64,000 nucleotides of DNA from NCBI GenBank assembly GCA_900543815.1, contig UQST01000013.1, forward strand, positions 6,613-70,612. The letters run 5' to 3'. Position numbers and translations under genes: made by a program. Every line of letters starts with the position of its first letter. Position 1 is the first letter of the stretch. This document shows positions 27,693 to 36,818 of the stretch, one piece after another. The notes beneath the pieces were generated by a model, which did not search any database, was not told the origin of the DNA, and saw only the letters and a program-made list of their open reading frames with translations. Source of the stretch: an uncultured Prevotellaceae bacterium. GTDB taxonomy: Bacteria > Bacteroidota > Bacteroidia > Bacteroidales > Bacteroidaceae.

Positions 27693-28112
27693 CTACAGCC
27701 ACACTGCCAGTGCCAGTGCAGCATTCTCGGCTGCCTCCATCTGCATGCGCAGCTCGGGCGTCTTGTCCTTGATGCCACACAGGTGAAGCACACCATGGAT
27801 GATGACGCGATGCAGTTCGCGGCGGTAGGTTTCCCCGATGAGTTCGGCATTGGATGCCACCGTCTCCACCCCTATGAACACATCGCCCGAGAGCACGTTG
27901 CCCGAAGAGTAGTCGAAGCCGATATGGTCGGTGTAGTAGTCATGCTGTATGTACTCGCGGTTGATGCGCAGTATCTCCTCGTCGCTGACGAAGATGAAGT
28001 TGATGTCGCCCACCTTCTTGCCGTATCGCTCGGCCACTTGCCTGACCCATGCACTGACGCGTGGCTGGTCGATAGGAGGCATTTCCACCCCCACTGTATT
28101 GTAGCTGATCAT
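27693..28112 (-). CDS. ybeY: rRNA maturation endoribonuclease YbeY
   Basis: A 139-residue protein with the YbeY metal motif HGVLHLCGIKDKTP. The first two His are conserved. The third ligand position, His in Escherichia coli (HGxLHLxGYDH), is Asp here, which I believe is usual in Bacteroidetes. YbeY processes rRNA ends and takes part in ribosome quality control. Its start overlaps the stop of the S41 protease gene by 4 bp, so the two are translationally coupled. Confidence 0.93.
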   Translation of the reverse strand: MISYNTVGVEMPPIDQPRVSAWVRQVAERYGKKVGDINFIFVSDEEILRINREYIQHDYYTDHIGFDYSSGNVLSGDVFIGVETVASNAELIGETYRRELHRVIIHGVLHLCGIKDKTPELRMQMEAAENAALALAVWL

Positions 28113-29713
28113 TGCTGCAAGAGTTCTACGGCCTTCTTCACCACCTCGTCATCCTCGTAGATGATGCAGAAATACTCGCTCATATCCCAAAGGTCGCGTG
28201 CCACCAGCGCCTTGATGATGCGGCGTATGTTGTCCTGTGTGGTCTGTCGCTCAGCGTCATCCTTGGGCTTTATGTTCTGCTTCTCGCCTTGAGCCATTAT
28301 ACTATCCACCAGTGCCTGAGGAACCTGGAACTTCTCGCGGAACTTCTTGAAGGTGGGGTAGGATTTGCGCAGCTCCTTGCGGTTGGCGTCGATGTACTTC
28401 AGATTGGCATTGATGATGATACTCTTGGCCGACATTTCGCGGTAGCAGCGGCTGTACTTGGTGGTGTCGAGCGGCACGAAGTAGTCGGGCATGATGCCGC
28501 CTCCGCCATACACCACACGCTTCTCCCTGAGGGTCTGGAAGCGCAATGAGTCGGGGAAGTGGATGCTGTCGGCATTGGTCAGTTCGCCGTTGTTGTAGCG
28601 GTTGATGACGTCGCGGTCATAGGCGCGGCGGTCTCCCTTCTCATAGGGTTTCTGTATGCAACGTCCGCTGGGCGTGTAGTATTTGGCCACGGTGAGGCGT
28701 ATCATACTGCCGTCGGGCAGTTCGATGGGCCGCTGCACCAGTCCCTTGCCGAACGTGCGCCTGCCCACCACGATGCCTCTGTCCTGGTCCTGGATGGCAC
28801 CCGACAGTATCTCGGCAGCCGATGCACTGTATTCATCTACCAGTACGGCCACCTTGCCTTGTGTGAAAAGGCCGCTGCCCGAACTGCGGAACTCCTGATT
28901 GGGGACGCTGCGTCCGCGTGTATATACTATCATATCGTTCTTGGCCAGGAATTCGCTGGCAATGTCGGCAGCCGCCTGCAAGTATCCTCCGCCGTTCTGT
29001 TGCAGGTCGATGATGAGATCCACCATACCTTGTGCGCGAAGCTTCTTGATAGCCTCCACCACCTCAGCGTGTGTGGTCTGTGCGAAGTTGTTGAAGCGGA
29101 TGAGGCCGATGCGCGGTGTGACCATGTAGGCAGCATCCACCGAGTTGACGGGAATCTTGTCGCGCACCACGTCGAAGTGCAGAGTGTCGCTTATCTCACG
29201 TCTCACCACACCCAGATCCACGTGGCTTCCCTTCCTGCCGCGCAGGCGGTGCATGATCTCCTCACGCGACATCTTCACGCCGGCTATCGCGGTGTCGTTG
29301 ACCGACACGATACGGTCGCCTGCCAGTATGCCCACCTTCTCGCTGGGTCCCTTGGGTACAGGCTGGATGACCACAAGAGTGTCCTCGAGCACGTTGAACT
29401 GCACGCCTATTCCCTCGAACGAACCTTCGAGCGGCTCGGTGAACTTCTTCGTCTCCTGGGCATTGGAGTATGCCGAGTGTGGGTCGAGCTTTTTCAGGAT
29501 GCCGTTGATGGCATCCTCGGCCAGCCGCTTGCTATCTACGCTGTCCACGTAGTAGTTATATATCATGGCTGTAGCCATGACCATCTTCTGCACATCCCGC
29601 TCGAGCTGGCTCACCGACTGCCTTCTCTCGGGCGGACGGTTCTGGTAACGTACCTGTGCCATTGCTCCGAGCGTCATGCATGAGGCCAGTATGATGCTTA
29701 ATGCTTTCTTCAT
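28109..29713 (-). CDS. S41-family C-terminal processing peptidase
   Basis: A 534-residue secreted protease with a signal peptide (KKALSIILASCMTLGAMAQ), a PDZ domain (about residues 95-175, with GDRIVSVNDTAIAGV) and an S41 catalytic domain. The catalytic serine is Ser298 in SASAAE and the lysine is Lys323 in TFGKGLVQ, 25 residues apart as in Tsp/CtpA. A C-terminal helical extension follows. It probably trims or degrades periplasmic proteins from their C-termini. It is coupled to ybeY downstream and lies 15 bp after coaD. Confidence 0.93.
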   Translation of the reverse strand: MKKALSIILASCMTLGAMAQVRYQNRPPERRQSVSQLERDVQKMVMATAMIYNYYVDSVDSKRLAEDAINGILKKLDPHSAYSNAQETKKFTEPLEGSFEGIGVQFNVLEDTLVVIQPVPKGPSEKVGILAGDRIVSVNDTAIAGVKMSREEIMHRLRGRKGSHVDLGVVRREISDTLHFDVVRDKIPVNSVDAAYMVTPRIGLIRFNNFAQTTHAEVVEAIKKLRAQGMVDLIIDLQQNGGGYLQAAADIASEFLAKNDMIVYTRGRSVPNQEFRSSGSGLFTQGKVAVLVDEYSASAAEILSGAIQDQDRGIVVGRRTFGKGLVQRPIELPDGSMIRLTVAKYYTPSGRCIQKPYEKGDRRAYDRDVINRYNNGELTNADSIHFPDSLRFQTLREKRVVYGGGGIMPDYFVPLDTTKYSRCYREMSAKSIIINANLKYIDANRKELRKSYPTFKKFREKFQVPQALVDSIMAQGEKQNIKPKDDAERQTTQDNIRRIIKALVARDLWDMSEYFCIIYEDDEVVKKAVELLQQ

Positions 29714-29728
29714 TGTCTTTTCTCCTTA

Positions 29729-30196
29729 TTATATTATATAATGTAGCCCTTGGGGCAGATAGGGACTGATGTCCTTGTTGAAATGTGCCAGTTCGCGCAC
29801 CATGCTGCTGCTTACATGTGCCAGTTCGGGTCGTGCAGGCAGCAAGAGGGTGTCGATGCCTGCCAGTTGGCGGTTGATGGTGGCCATATTGGACTCATAC
29901 TCCATGTCGGTCATTCCCCTCACGCCCCTTACTATGCAGGTGATGCCTTGCTGCTGTGCGAAATCGACAGTGGTGCAGGAGTATTTCTCCACCTGCACTC
30001 GGGGGTCGCCGGCAAACAGTTCCTTTAGTGCGCGCAGCCTCTCCTCCACAGGCATCCAGCCAGCTTTGTGCTCGTTGTAGCCTATTCCTATCACCAGTTG
30101 GTCACACAGGGCAAGTGCCCGCTGCACGATGTCGGCGTGCCCGATGGTGAATGGGTCAAACGACCCGCTGTATAGAAATCTTCTTTCCATCTTCAT
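29729..30196 (-). CDS. coaD: Phosphopantetheine adenylyltransferase
   Basis: A 155-residue enzyme of coenzyme A synthesis that joins ATP and 4'-phosphopantetheine. The nucleotidyltransferase motif GSFDPFTIGH is present, with VRGVRGMTDMEYE and SSSMVRELA as in PPATs. The frame is open further upstream, but ATG 30196 (MKMERRF) follows AAAGGA at good spacing and gives the normal N-terminus. The 296-bp gap upstream contains a 22-bp repeat array. Confidence 0.95.
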   Translation of the reverse strand: MKMERRFLYSGSFDPFTIGHADIVQRALALCDQLVIGIGYNEHKAGWMPVEERLRALKELFAGDPRVQVEKYSCTTVDFAQQQGITCIVRGVRGMTDMEYESNMATINRQLAGIDTLLLPARPELAHVSSSMVRELAHFNKDISPYLPQGLHYII

Positions 30197-30296
30197 TCTA
30201 TCCTTTACTTTGCGTGGTGGGAGAGTCCGCCAGCGGCTCTTCCCTGGGGAGTGCTCCTTGCCGCACTGCACGGGGTGGCCTGAAGCGGTTTCAGGC

Positions 30297-30374
30297 GCAC
30301 TGCGTTGCATGTGCTGGTGCAGCGTGCTGCGATGTCCGGTGCACCGCGCTGCGATGACCGATGCACCGTGCTGC
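30297..30374 (+). repeat. 22-bp phased GC-rich palindrome array, family A, copy 2
   Basis: Cores GCACTGCGTTGC, GCAGCGTGCTGC, GCACCGCGCTGC and GCACCGTGCTGC start at 30297, 30319, 30341 and 30363, exactly 22 bp apart. The spacers are ATGTGCTGGT, GATGTCCGGT and GATGACCGAT. A further palindrome (CCTGAA...TTCAGG) precedes it at about 30279-30295. The array lies between parE and coaD. The rest of the gap contains a GTGCGGGCA...TGCCCGCAC inverted repeat around 30400-30453. Confidence 0.82.
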
Positions 30375-30492
30375 GCTGCCAGCCCCATCTTCGTTTTCCT
30401 GTGCGGGCAGTTGGCTGAAGCCGCTCCGCAGACCGACTCCCTTTGCCCGCACTTGGTCATGAGTCGGGTGGGACAGTGGGGTGGCAGGGTGC

Positions 30493-32574
30493 TTACTCTG
30501 CCTCTTCGTCGGCCCTGTCTTCCTCTATCACGAGGTTGTCGATGATGAAGTTCTGGCGGTCCATTGTGTTCTTGCCCATGTAGTATTCCAGCATCTTCGC
30601 CACCTGGTCGCCCTTGTTGAGTGTCACCTGGTCCAGTCGGATGTCGGGTCCGATGAAGTTGATGAACTCCTCAGGGCTGATTTCTCCCAATCCCTTGAAG
30701 CGTGTGATTTCGGGGTCAGGCCCAAGGTCGTCGATAGCCTGCAGGCGTTCCTCGTCGGAGTAGCAGTATTGTATGATGTAGTCTTTGGTGACACTCAGGT
30801 TGCGCATCGGCTTCTTGCCGCTCTCCTGGCTGTCATCGGTGGTCTCCTCTTCGGGCTCCTCGGCATCCTGCGGGTCGTCATCGGTGCGCTTGGCAAGCTT
30901 TGCATTGAGCTCCGCTTCCTTCTTCCGGGCCTTCACCTCCTCGAGCAAAGCGTCCAGCTTGGCCTTTTTGAGCTTGCTCTTCTTGGCGCGTACTCTGAAG
31001 AGCGGCGTTTGAAGGATATACACGTGACCCTTCTTGATGAGTTCGGGAAAGAACTGCAGGAAGAAGGTTATCATAAGGAGGCGGATGTGCATACCATCCA
31101 CATCGGCATCGGTAGCCACGATGACCTTGTTGTACCTGAGGCCATCCAGTCCGTCCTCAATGTTGAGCGCCGCCTGCAGGAGGTTGAACTCCTCGTTCTC
31201 ATACACCACCTTCTTGGTCATTCCATAGCAGTTGAGCGGCTTTCCCCTGAGGCTGAACACCGCCTGTGTATTCACGTCGCGGCTCTTGGTAATGCTGCCG
31301 CTGGCCGAATCGCCCTCGGTTATGAAGATGCACGATTCCTCCTGGCGGTCGCCCTTTGCATCGTTGAGGTGTATGCGGCAATCACGCAGCTTGCGGTTGT
31401 GCAGGTTGGCTTTCTTGCTCATCTCGCGCGCTTTCTTGGCCACGCCAGCCATTGCCTTGCGCTCACGCTCGCTCTCCGACACCTTCTGCAGGATGACTTC
31501 GGCCACATCCGTATTCTTGTGCAGGAAGTTATCTACCTGGCTCTTTACGAAGTCGCCTATGAATTTGTCGATGGAGATGCCGCCGTCGGGTTCTGTGGTG
31601 AGCGAACCCAGTTTGATTTTGGTCTGGCTTTCGAAGAGCGGCTCTTGAATGTTGATGCTGATGGCCGCCACCATGCCGTTGCGGATGTCGCTGTAGTCGT
31701 AGTTCTTGCCACTGTACTCCTTGATGACCTCTGCGATGTACTTCTTGAAGGCCGCCTGGTGTGTGCCGCCCAGCGTAGTGTGCTGGCCGTTGACGAAGGA
31801 GTAGTATTCCTCGCCGTTCTGATTGCAATGGGTGAAGGCTATCTCGATATCCTCGCCCTTGAGATGCACTATGTCATAGAGCGCGGTGGCCGTCATGCGG
31901 TCGGTCAGAAGGTCGCTCAGTCCGTTGCGCGAGAGGATGCGCCGGCCGTTGAACATGATTGTCAGGCCCGTGTTGAGGTAGGTGTAGTTGCGCAGCATCT
32001 CCTCTACGAACTCCCCTCTGAACGAGTAATGCTTGAAGAGCGACGGGTCGGGTTCGAAGTAGATGTAGGTTCCTGTCTCGTCGTCAGTAGGCTCGGTGAC
32101 GTCGGTGATGAGCTTTCCGCACTCGAAGGTGGTGCATCTCACCTGTCCGTCTCGGTAGGAGCGTGCTTCGAAATGGCGGCTTAGAGCGTTCACCGCTTTC
32201 AGTCCCACACCATTCAGTCCCACGCTCTTCTTGAACGCCTTGGAGTCATACTTGCCTCCTGTATTGAGCATCGACACCGCCTCCACCAGTTTTCCCTGGG
32301 GGATACCACGTCCATAGTCGCGTATCGTACAGCGCAGATTGTCCTCCACAGTCACTTCGATACGCTTGCCGGCATTCATCTTGAACTCATCGATACTGTT
32401 GTCGATGACCTCCTTGAGCAGCACGTATATGCCATCTTCGGCATGTGAACCGTCGCCCAGACGTCCGATGTACATGCCTGGACGGGTGCGTACGTGCTCC
32501 ATGTCGGACAGGTGTATGACGTTGTCCTCGGTGTATTGTACGATAGGTTGCTGTATATTCTGGTTCTCTTCCAT
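30493..32574 (-). CDS. parE: DNA topoisomerase IV subunit B
   Basis: A 693-residue GHKL ATPase/topoisomerase subunit. It shows RPGMYIGRLGDGSH, EVIDNSIDEF (ATP-binding Asn), GRGIPQG, the GEGDSA-type TOPRIM start (FITEGDSASGS) and ATDADVDGMHIR, all standard for type II topoisomerase B subunits. The linker rich in Lys/Glu (about residues 515-570) and length suggest ParE rather than GyrB. ParC is not in this window. The gene is 9 bp after the GNAT-like gene on the same strand. Confidence 0.9.
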   Translation of the reverse strand: MEENQNIQQPIVQYTEDNVIHLSDMEHVRTRPGMYIGRLGDGSHAEDGIYVLLKEVIDNSIDEFKMNAGKRIEVTVEDNLRCTIRDYGRGIPQGKLVEAVSMLNTGGKYDSKAFKKSVGLNGVGLKAVNALSRHFEARSYRDGQVRCTTFECGKLITDVTEPTDDETGTYIYFEPDPSLFKHYSFRGEFVEEMLRNYTYLNTGLTIMFNGRRILSRNGLSDLLTDRMTATALYDIVHLKGEDIEIAFTHCNQNGEEYYSFVNGQHTTLGGTHQAAFKKYIAEVIKEYSGKNYDYSDIRNGMVAAISINIQEPLFESQTKIKLGSLTTEPDGGISIDKFIGDFVKSQVDNFLHKNTDVAEVILQKVSESERERKAMAGVAKKAREMSKKANLHNRKLRDCRIHLNDAKGDRQEESCIFITEGDSASGSITKSRDVNTQAVFSLRGKPLNCYGMTKKVVYENEEFNLLQAALNIEDGLDGLRYNKVIVATDADVDGMHIRLLMITFFLQFFPELIKKGHVYILQTPLFRVRAKKSKLKKAKLDALLEEVKARKKEAELNAKLAKRTDDDPQDAEEPEEETTDDSQESGKKPMRNLSVTKDYIIQYCYSDEERLQAIDDLGPDPEITRFKGLGEISPEEFINFIGPDIRLDQVTLNKGDQVAKMLEYYMGKNTMDRQNFIIDNLVIEEDRADEEAE

Positions 32575-32583
32575 TTGTTGCGT

Positions 32584-33741
32584 TTATAGTTTCTTGCTGA
32601 AGGCACAGCGCTTCTTGTGTATCACGCAGTCGAGGTTCTTCCACTGTGCCTGGCTGGGGATGTTGTCTTCCAGCTGGTGATGGGTCTCTGCCCATTCGTA
32701 CCCATCCTTCGTGCCTTCGGGAATCAGGTCGGCAAAGATAAGCGCGTTGGCACCCTTCTCCTGATACTCAGGCAGCACGCCCACGAGCAGCATGTCCAGT
32801 ACCTTGGGATGCTTGTCAAACCACAATGCCTTGGCCATATAGTACCATCCGAAGGGCCAGAGCTTTGCCTTTGCCTTCTGGATAGCCCGGCTCAGACTGG
32901 TGATGCAGATGCCCATGCCGATGACTTCACCCTCGGCAGTCTCCACCACCGAGAGGTAACGCTTGTCGAGGTACTGCAGGTACTGGTCGGCATATACGTT
33001 CATCTGCTCTTCGTCCATCTGGCTGTAGCCATAGAGGTTGGCATAGGAGCGGTTCACAACGCCCAGCACCTTGGGTATATATCCGCCTTCACGTATCTCT
33101 CTCTTGTTTTTGAACTTGTGGATACGGAAGCCATAGCGCTTCTTCACCATCTCGGCTATGCGGAAGTACTTGTCCTTGTGGGCTTCGTGACCAGGCTGCG
33201 GAACAAATACCTTGCGCTCCACCCAGCCCACTTCCTTGGCATATCCGTGCTGCACCATGTGCTGCGGATAGTAGGGATAGTTGTAGATACTGTTCATGGT
33301 GCTCAGTTGGTCATATCCCTCGGTGAGCATACCTTCCAGGTCCATATCGGTGAATCCCATGGGGCCGACTATCTTCTCCATCCCACGCTCGCGGCCCCAT
33401 TCCTCCACGGTACGGAGCAGCAGCCCCGACACTTCGGGGTCGTCGATGAAGTCAATCCAGCCAAAGCGCACGGTCTTCTGTCCCCACTGCTCGTTGGCTT
33501 TGCGGTTGATGATGGCGCACACTCGGCCCACTATCTTGCCGCCGCGCCGAGCCAGGAACCATTCAGCCTCGCAGAAGCGGAAGGCAGGGTTCTTCTTCTT
33601 GTTGAATGTGTCCAGTGTATCCTCCAGGAAATCGGGCACCGCATAGGGGTTGTCCTTGTAGAGTTCGTAGTTGAAGCGCACAAACTCCTTGAGCTCGTGG
33701 TGCGTCTTGACACTGCTGATGATAGTGTTTTCTGTTGTCAT
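32584..33741 (-). CDS. GNAT-like acetyltransferase of Bacteroidetes
   Basis: A 385-residue soluble protein beginning with HHELKEFVRFNYELYKDNPY followed by AVPDF, the start of a family annotated as GNAT N-acetyltransferase or hypothetical in Bacteroidetes. It has WFLARRGGKIVGRVCAIIN, typical of the first GNAT strand pair, and a second half with VGVLPEYQEKGANALIF, resembling the acetyl-CoA loop. The substrate is unknown. A -7 box lies upstream at 33767 and parE follows at 9 bp. Confidence 0.78.
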   Translation of the reverse strand: MTTENTIISSVKTHHELKEFVRFNYELYKDNPYAVPDFLEDTLDTFNKKKNPAFRFCEAEWFLARRGGKIVGRVCAIINRKANEQWGQKTVRFGWIDFIDDPEVSGLLLRTVEEWGRERGMEKIVGPMGFTDMDLEGMLTEGYDQLSTMNSIYNYPYYPQHMVQHGYAKEVGWVERKVFVPQPGHEAHKDKYFRIAEMVKKRYGFRIHKFKNKREIREGGYIPKVLGVVNRSYANLYGYSQMDEEQMNVYADQYLQYLDKRYLSVVETAEGEVIGMGICITSLSRAIQKAKAKLWPFGWYYMAKALWFDKHPKVLDMLLVGVLPEYQEKGANALIFADLIPEGTKDGYEWAETHHQLEDNIPSQAQWKNLDCVIHKKRCAFSKKL

Positions 33742-33766
33742 GTTGCCTAATGTGCAAGTTATATCT

Positions 33767-33775
33767 CACAAAGTT
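33767..33775 (-). promoter_or_regulatory. -7 promoter box for GNAT-parE
   Basis: The minus strand reads TAACTTTGT, a match to TAnnTTTG, 26 nt before the start codon at 33741. Confidence 0.6.
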
Positions 33776-33881
33776 AGTAAAAAATAGCGTTTTAGAGGTC
33801 ATCTGCACCCTTTTTGTTTTTATTCTTTAACGTTATTGAAAGAAAGTTATAAAATTCCTTGCTGATGGCGAAAAAACTGCA

Positions 33882-33890
33882 TACATTTGC
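33882..33890 (+). promoter_or_regulatory. Promoter for OmpA-family gene
   Basis: TACATTTGC, with TTG at 33859-33861 about 20 bp upstream, gives a good -33/-7 pair. The start codon is 82 nt downstream, leaving a leader of about 75 nt. Confidence 0.75.
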
Positions 33891-33971
33891 GGTTATACTA
33901 CTCGTATGGGCTACTCTTTAGGGGTGCTTGGCGGGTGGAAAGTGGAAACAATATCTTTTAACTACAATAAC

Positions 33972-35120
33972 ATGACGTCTATCAAGAAACTGTTTGCCCT
34001 TGCTTTGCTGGCAACGGGCATCGCGGCTCCCGCAATGGCGCAGGAGTCCAGCGCGACGGAAAAGGACTACAAGCCATTCCCCCACATGTTTATAGGCATC
34101 CAGGGTGGCGGTCAGACCACGTTCACCAACTACAACAATGCCAAGCTCATCACTCCCAATACGGCAGTGAGCCTGGGCGGATGGTTTACTCCTGTAGTGG
34201 GCTCACGACTGCATGTGAGCGGAATGTGGAACAAGGGAGGCTTCAAGGGAGGCGATAACGACTACAAGTATGACTACAAGTATGTCACCACCGACCTCGA
34301 CCTGATGCTCAATCTGGTCACTCTCTTTGGCCGCAAGGACTATTATCCCGTGAACCTCTACCTCATCGGCGGTATCGGTCTGAACTATGCATGGGACAAT
34401 GATGATGCCTTCGTGCGCAAGACCGACATGCCTCGTGCCTACAAGGATGACCTCTTCAGCCACAACGCACGTGTGGGTGCACAGCTCGATGTCAACCTGC
34501 ACAAGAACGTGAGCCTCAATCTGGAAGTTGACGCAAACAGCCTGGGCGACCGCTTCAACAGCAAGGTCAATGGCAGCGACGACTGGCAGCTGACCGCTTC
34601 ACTGGGTCTGGCTGTGAAGTTCGGCTACAAGAAGGCCAAGAAGGCAGTGGCTGCTCCCGTTGAGGAAGAGTGGGCTACACGTATGGATACCATATGGTAT
34701 GACGATGTGGTGGAGAGTGCACGCGTAGAGGATGGCAAGATGACATGGAATGTCTTCTATCCCATCGACAAGAGTGACTTCCGTGCAGAGGCTCAGCTGA
34801 AGGCTATCGGTGAGTTCCTCAAGGATCATCGCGAGTGCAAGGTGGATGTCAAGTCATACGCCGATAAGGGCACCGGCAATCCTTCTTACAACAAGAAGCT
34901 TGCTGCCCAGCGTGCCGAGAAGGCTGTGAAGGCTCTCGTGGATGCAGGTGTTCCCAAGTCTTCTATTACCTCAAGCAGCTATGGCGATACCGTTCAGCCC
35001 TTCTCAGAGAACGACAAGAACCGCGTGAGCATCATCGTGGCAACTGGTCTGAAGGACGTGAAGGACAAGCAGAGCGTGAAGAAGTTCCGCACCAAGGAGG
35101 TGCGCTACCGCGTAAGATAA
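33972..35120 (+). CDS. OmpA-family outer membrane protein
   Basis: A 382-residue protein with signal peptide (KKLFALALLATGIAAPAMAQ), an N-terminal beta-barrel-like region (residues about 35-225), a short linker (KKAKKAVAAPVEEEW) and a C-terminal OmpA-like peptidoglycan-binding domain. That domain shows KVDVKSYADKGTGNPSYN, KKLAAQRAEKAVKALV and ENDKNRVSI. The strict OmpA consensus (TD..G....N..LS..RA..V...L, then NRRV) is only partly kept. ATG 33972 is chosen over 33906 because it directly precedes the signal peptide. It anchors the outer membrane to peptidoglycan. Confidence 0.88.
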   Translation: MTSIKKLFALALLATGIAAPAMAQESSATEKDYKPFPHMFIGIQGGGQTTFTNYNNAKLITPNTAVSLGGWFTPVVGSRLHVSGMWNKGGFKGGDNDYKYDYKYVTTDLDLMLNLVTLFGRKDYYPVNLYLIGGIGLNYAWDNDDAFVRKTDMPRAYKDDLFSHNARVGAQLDVNLHKNVSLNLEVDANSLGDRFNSKVNGSDDWQLTASLGLAVKFGYKKAKKAVAAPVEEEWATRMDTIWYDDVVESARVEDGKMTWNVFYPIDKSDFRAEAQLKAIGEFLKDHRECKVDVKSYADKGTGNPSYNKKLAAQRAEKAVKALVDAGVPKSSITSSSYGDTVQPFSENDKNRVSIIVATGLKDVKDKQSVKKFRTKEVRYRVR

Positions 35121-35174
35121 ATCCGCTGATGCCGCTTCTGTAAGCCGATCATTACGGAAGCAGGCCAAGGGGAA

Positions 35175-35213
35175 TGAGGGCTGGCAACCGTTTCGTACGG
35201 ATGTCAGCCCTCA
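35175..35213 (+). terminator. Terminator after OmpA-family gene
   Basis: TGAGGGCTG pairs with CAGCCCTCA and CCGT with ACGG inside it, followed by CTCTTTCTGT. A smaller hairpin (GCTTC...GAAGC) precedes it at 35138-35162. Confidence 0.78.
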
Positions 35214-35238
35214 CTCTTTCTGTCTGTAAGCCGCTGCC

Positions 35239-35370
35239 GCAGAGATGGCCCGGGAAAAGCATCCAACGATACTTGGCAATGTATCCAAGGATAAACGGCC
35301 AAGTATCCAGTATTACTTGGCGAAGTAAGCTTGCTGCCTTTTCTTGCCCAGTCTGCTCCGAGGGGCAGGA
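35239..35370 (+). repeat. 22-bp phased repeat array, family B, copy 2
   Basis: Units start at 35239, 35261, 35283 and 35305, with diverged units to 35370. The three units from 35261 begin ATCCA. The inverted repeat ATACTTGGC...GCCAAGTAT (35269-35277 and 35298-35306) is perfect over 9 bp. The unit at 35283 is identical to that at 4791. The CTGCTCCGAGGGGC block at 35353 is in the same 22-bp phase as in copy 1 but one unit nearer. The array lies in the 487-bp gap 35121-35607 between convergent genes. The rest of the gap has two hairpins and no gene. Confidence 0.8.
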
Positions 35371-35498
35371 TGGATGTCTGGATAGGCAGAAGAAGGGGGA
35401 TGTGATGAGGCCGGCAGGAGTTTCCGGTGCGCGTTCTTGCCGGTGTTCCTGTCCCTCTGTCTGCGGTGGCGAAGTGCCTGGAATCCAATGGACGGAAA

Positions 35499-35538
35499 CA
35501 TCAAGGGCAGTCCTCTCTGCGGGGGACTGCCCTTGATG
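35499..35538. terminator. Long hairpin between convergent genes
   Basis: CATCAAGGGCAGTCC and GGACTGCCCTTGATG form a perfect 15-bp stem with a 10-nt loop. Flanking T runs are short (TGTTTGTG on plus), so it could act as a bidirectional terminator or stabilising hairpin. Confidence 0.65.
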
Positions 35539-35607
35539 TGTTTGTGCAGTTTCTCTCTCGGTGTCAAGAGGGCGGTTTCGTGCCTGTGTGGAAGAGGCTG
35601 TCGTGAC

Positions 35608-35796
35608 TCATTTCCTCTTCATCATCGCGATGAAACCGCCGATGATGAGCAGGACGATGAGCGCCAGTGCGCTCCCTCCATCCATTCCGCCGCTGCGGTC
35701 GAGGCGGCTTCCCGACGGGTCGATGGCCATTGCTTGTGCCGCTGCACAGCCCCACAGTGTGGCGAGCAGCACCATTCTTGTCATTTTCTGTTTCAT
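35608..35796 (-). CDS. Small membrane protein of 62 residues
   Basis: The product starts MKQKMTRMVLLATLWGCAAA, a signal-peptide-like segment, then a Gly/Ser-rich middle (GSRLDRSGGMDGG), then one hydrophobic helix (ALALIVLLIIGGFIAMM) ending in KRK. It could be a small inner membrane protein with two helices. No family was recognised. It starts 57 bp after the stop of the gene at 35854, so it is probably cotranscribed. Confidence 0.6.
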   Translation of the reverse strand: MKQKMTRMVLLATLWGCAAAQAMAIDPSGSRLDRSGGMDGGSALALIVLLIIGGFIAMMKRK

Positions 35797-35853
35797 AGTC
35801 TTGTGGTTATGATTGTTTTGCGTGTGCCTGTGCAGGTGTGTTCTGTCCTGTTG

Positions 35854-36543
35854 CTACTTCTGTTTCTTCTCTTCTTCGGTGACTCGGTTCAGAAAATGGA
35901 AGAATCTGAATCTTGACTCGAAGAAGGCCGAGAGTGTAGAGTAGAGCATGATGTTGGATTGCTCTACCCCTATGCCGGGGAAGTTGCAGATGTGTCTGGA
36001 GTGCACCCTCAGACTGTTGGTTTCCTTGTTGATAGTGTAGAACATGGTGCCGAACTGGTAAGAGTTGAATTCGTTGATGGCCTTCCTTACCCGTGAGATT
36101 TCATCGTAGTCGTCCAGTGTCACCCTGTAGATGTCGGGGTACAGGATGTTTACCACATTGTCGTTCCATACTTCAATGCGGAAGAAACCGCCCTGGAAGT
36201 TGAAGTCGATTATTGAGTCATCTTCCTCGTCGAAGCTTACGTCGCAGTTGTATTTGTGCAGGAATTCCAGGCACAGGTCCATGGCAGTCTTCTTTGGGGC
36301 GGTTTCATCGCCCTTTTCATCGGTCTTCTTTGTGTTGTCTGCCGTTCCATCGCTCTTGTCGGTACCCTTTTCGCTGGCCTGTATTTCCTGGAAACGTTCT
36401 CTCGCCGTAGGCATAGCAGGCTTGGGCTGGGAGTTTTCTGCAGCCGACGAATCCTTCTGGCTTTGCCTCTTCTGCTCTTTTTTCCTGTAGAAATATACCG
36501 CTATTAGTGCTATGAAGACGAATGTCCAAATCCAGTGTATCAT
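35854..36543 (-). CDS. Membrane-anchored YbjN-like domain protein
   Basis: A 229-residue protein with one N-terminal helix (IHWIWTFVFIALIAVYFY), a long polar linker rich in Lys, Ser, Asp and Thr (about residues 22-85), and a folded C-terminal domain (about 90-220) with MDLCLEFLHKYNCDVSF and FFRIEVWNDNVVNILYPD. The fold pattern resembles the YbjN / type III chaperone-like domain common in Bacteroidetes; this is a pattern-level guess. The function is unknown. It has a promoter box just upstream. Confidence 0.65.
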   Translation of the reverse strand: MIHWIWTFVFIALIAVYFYRKKEQKRQSQKDSSAAENSQPKPAMPTARERFQEIQASEKGTDKSDGTADNTKKTDEKGDETAPKKTAMDLCLEFLHKYNCDVSFDEEDDSIIDFNFQGGFFRIEVWNDNVVNILYPDIYRVTLDDYDEISRVRKAINEFNSYQFGTMFYTINKETNSLRVHSRHICNFPGIGVEQSNIMLYSTLSAFFESRFRFFHFLNRVTEEEKKQK

Positions 36544-36600
36544 GTTCCTTTTTCTTTCTTGTTAGTCTGTCCGCATCTCCGTGATGCGGCTTCTTGTTCC

Positions 36601-36609
36601 GCAAAGTTA
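36601..36609 (-). promoter_or_regulatory. -7 promoter box for YbjN-like gene
   Basis: The minus strand reads TAACTTTGC. The leader contains a CCGCATC-TCCGT-GATGCGG hairpin (36571-36589). The remaining 36610-36818 before porP shows no clear promoter match. Confidence 0.7.
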
Positions 36610-36818
36610 GCTAAAACTCCTCAGGCACCCTATTCTTTTTTCGGATATTTTCTTTTATGAACCAATGTGGATTGGGTTCCTGTGCCCTTGTGGCGCTTTC
36701 TTGACGGGCGGGTGAGTGCGGCCAGAACGGTGGTGGAGCGGTGTGCCTGGCAGAAAGGGAAAGATTTTACACCCGCATGTACAATAATATAGGAGGCAGG
36801 AACGTTATTACAGATAGG

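Noticed and set aside
27693..28112. YbeY as an inactive variant, because the third metal-ligand His is Asp
   Set aside because: The Asp can bind metal and I believe it is the usual residue in Bacteroidetes, so it is not evidence of decay.
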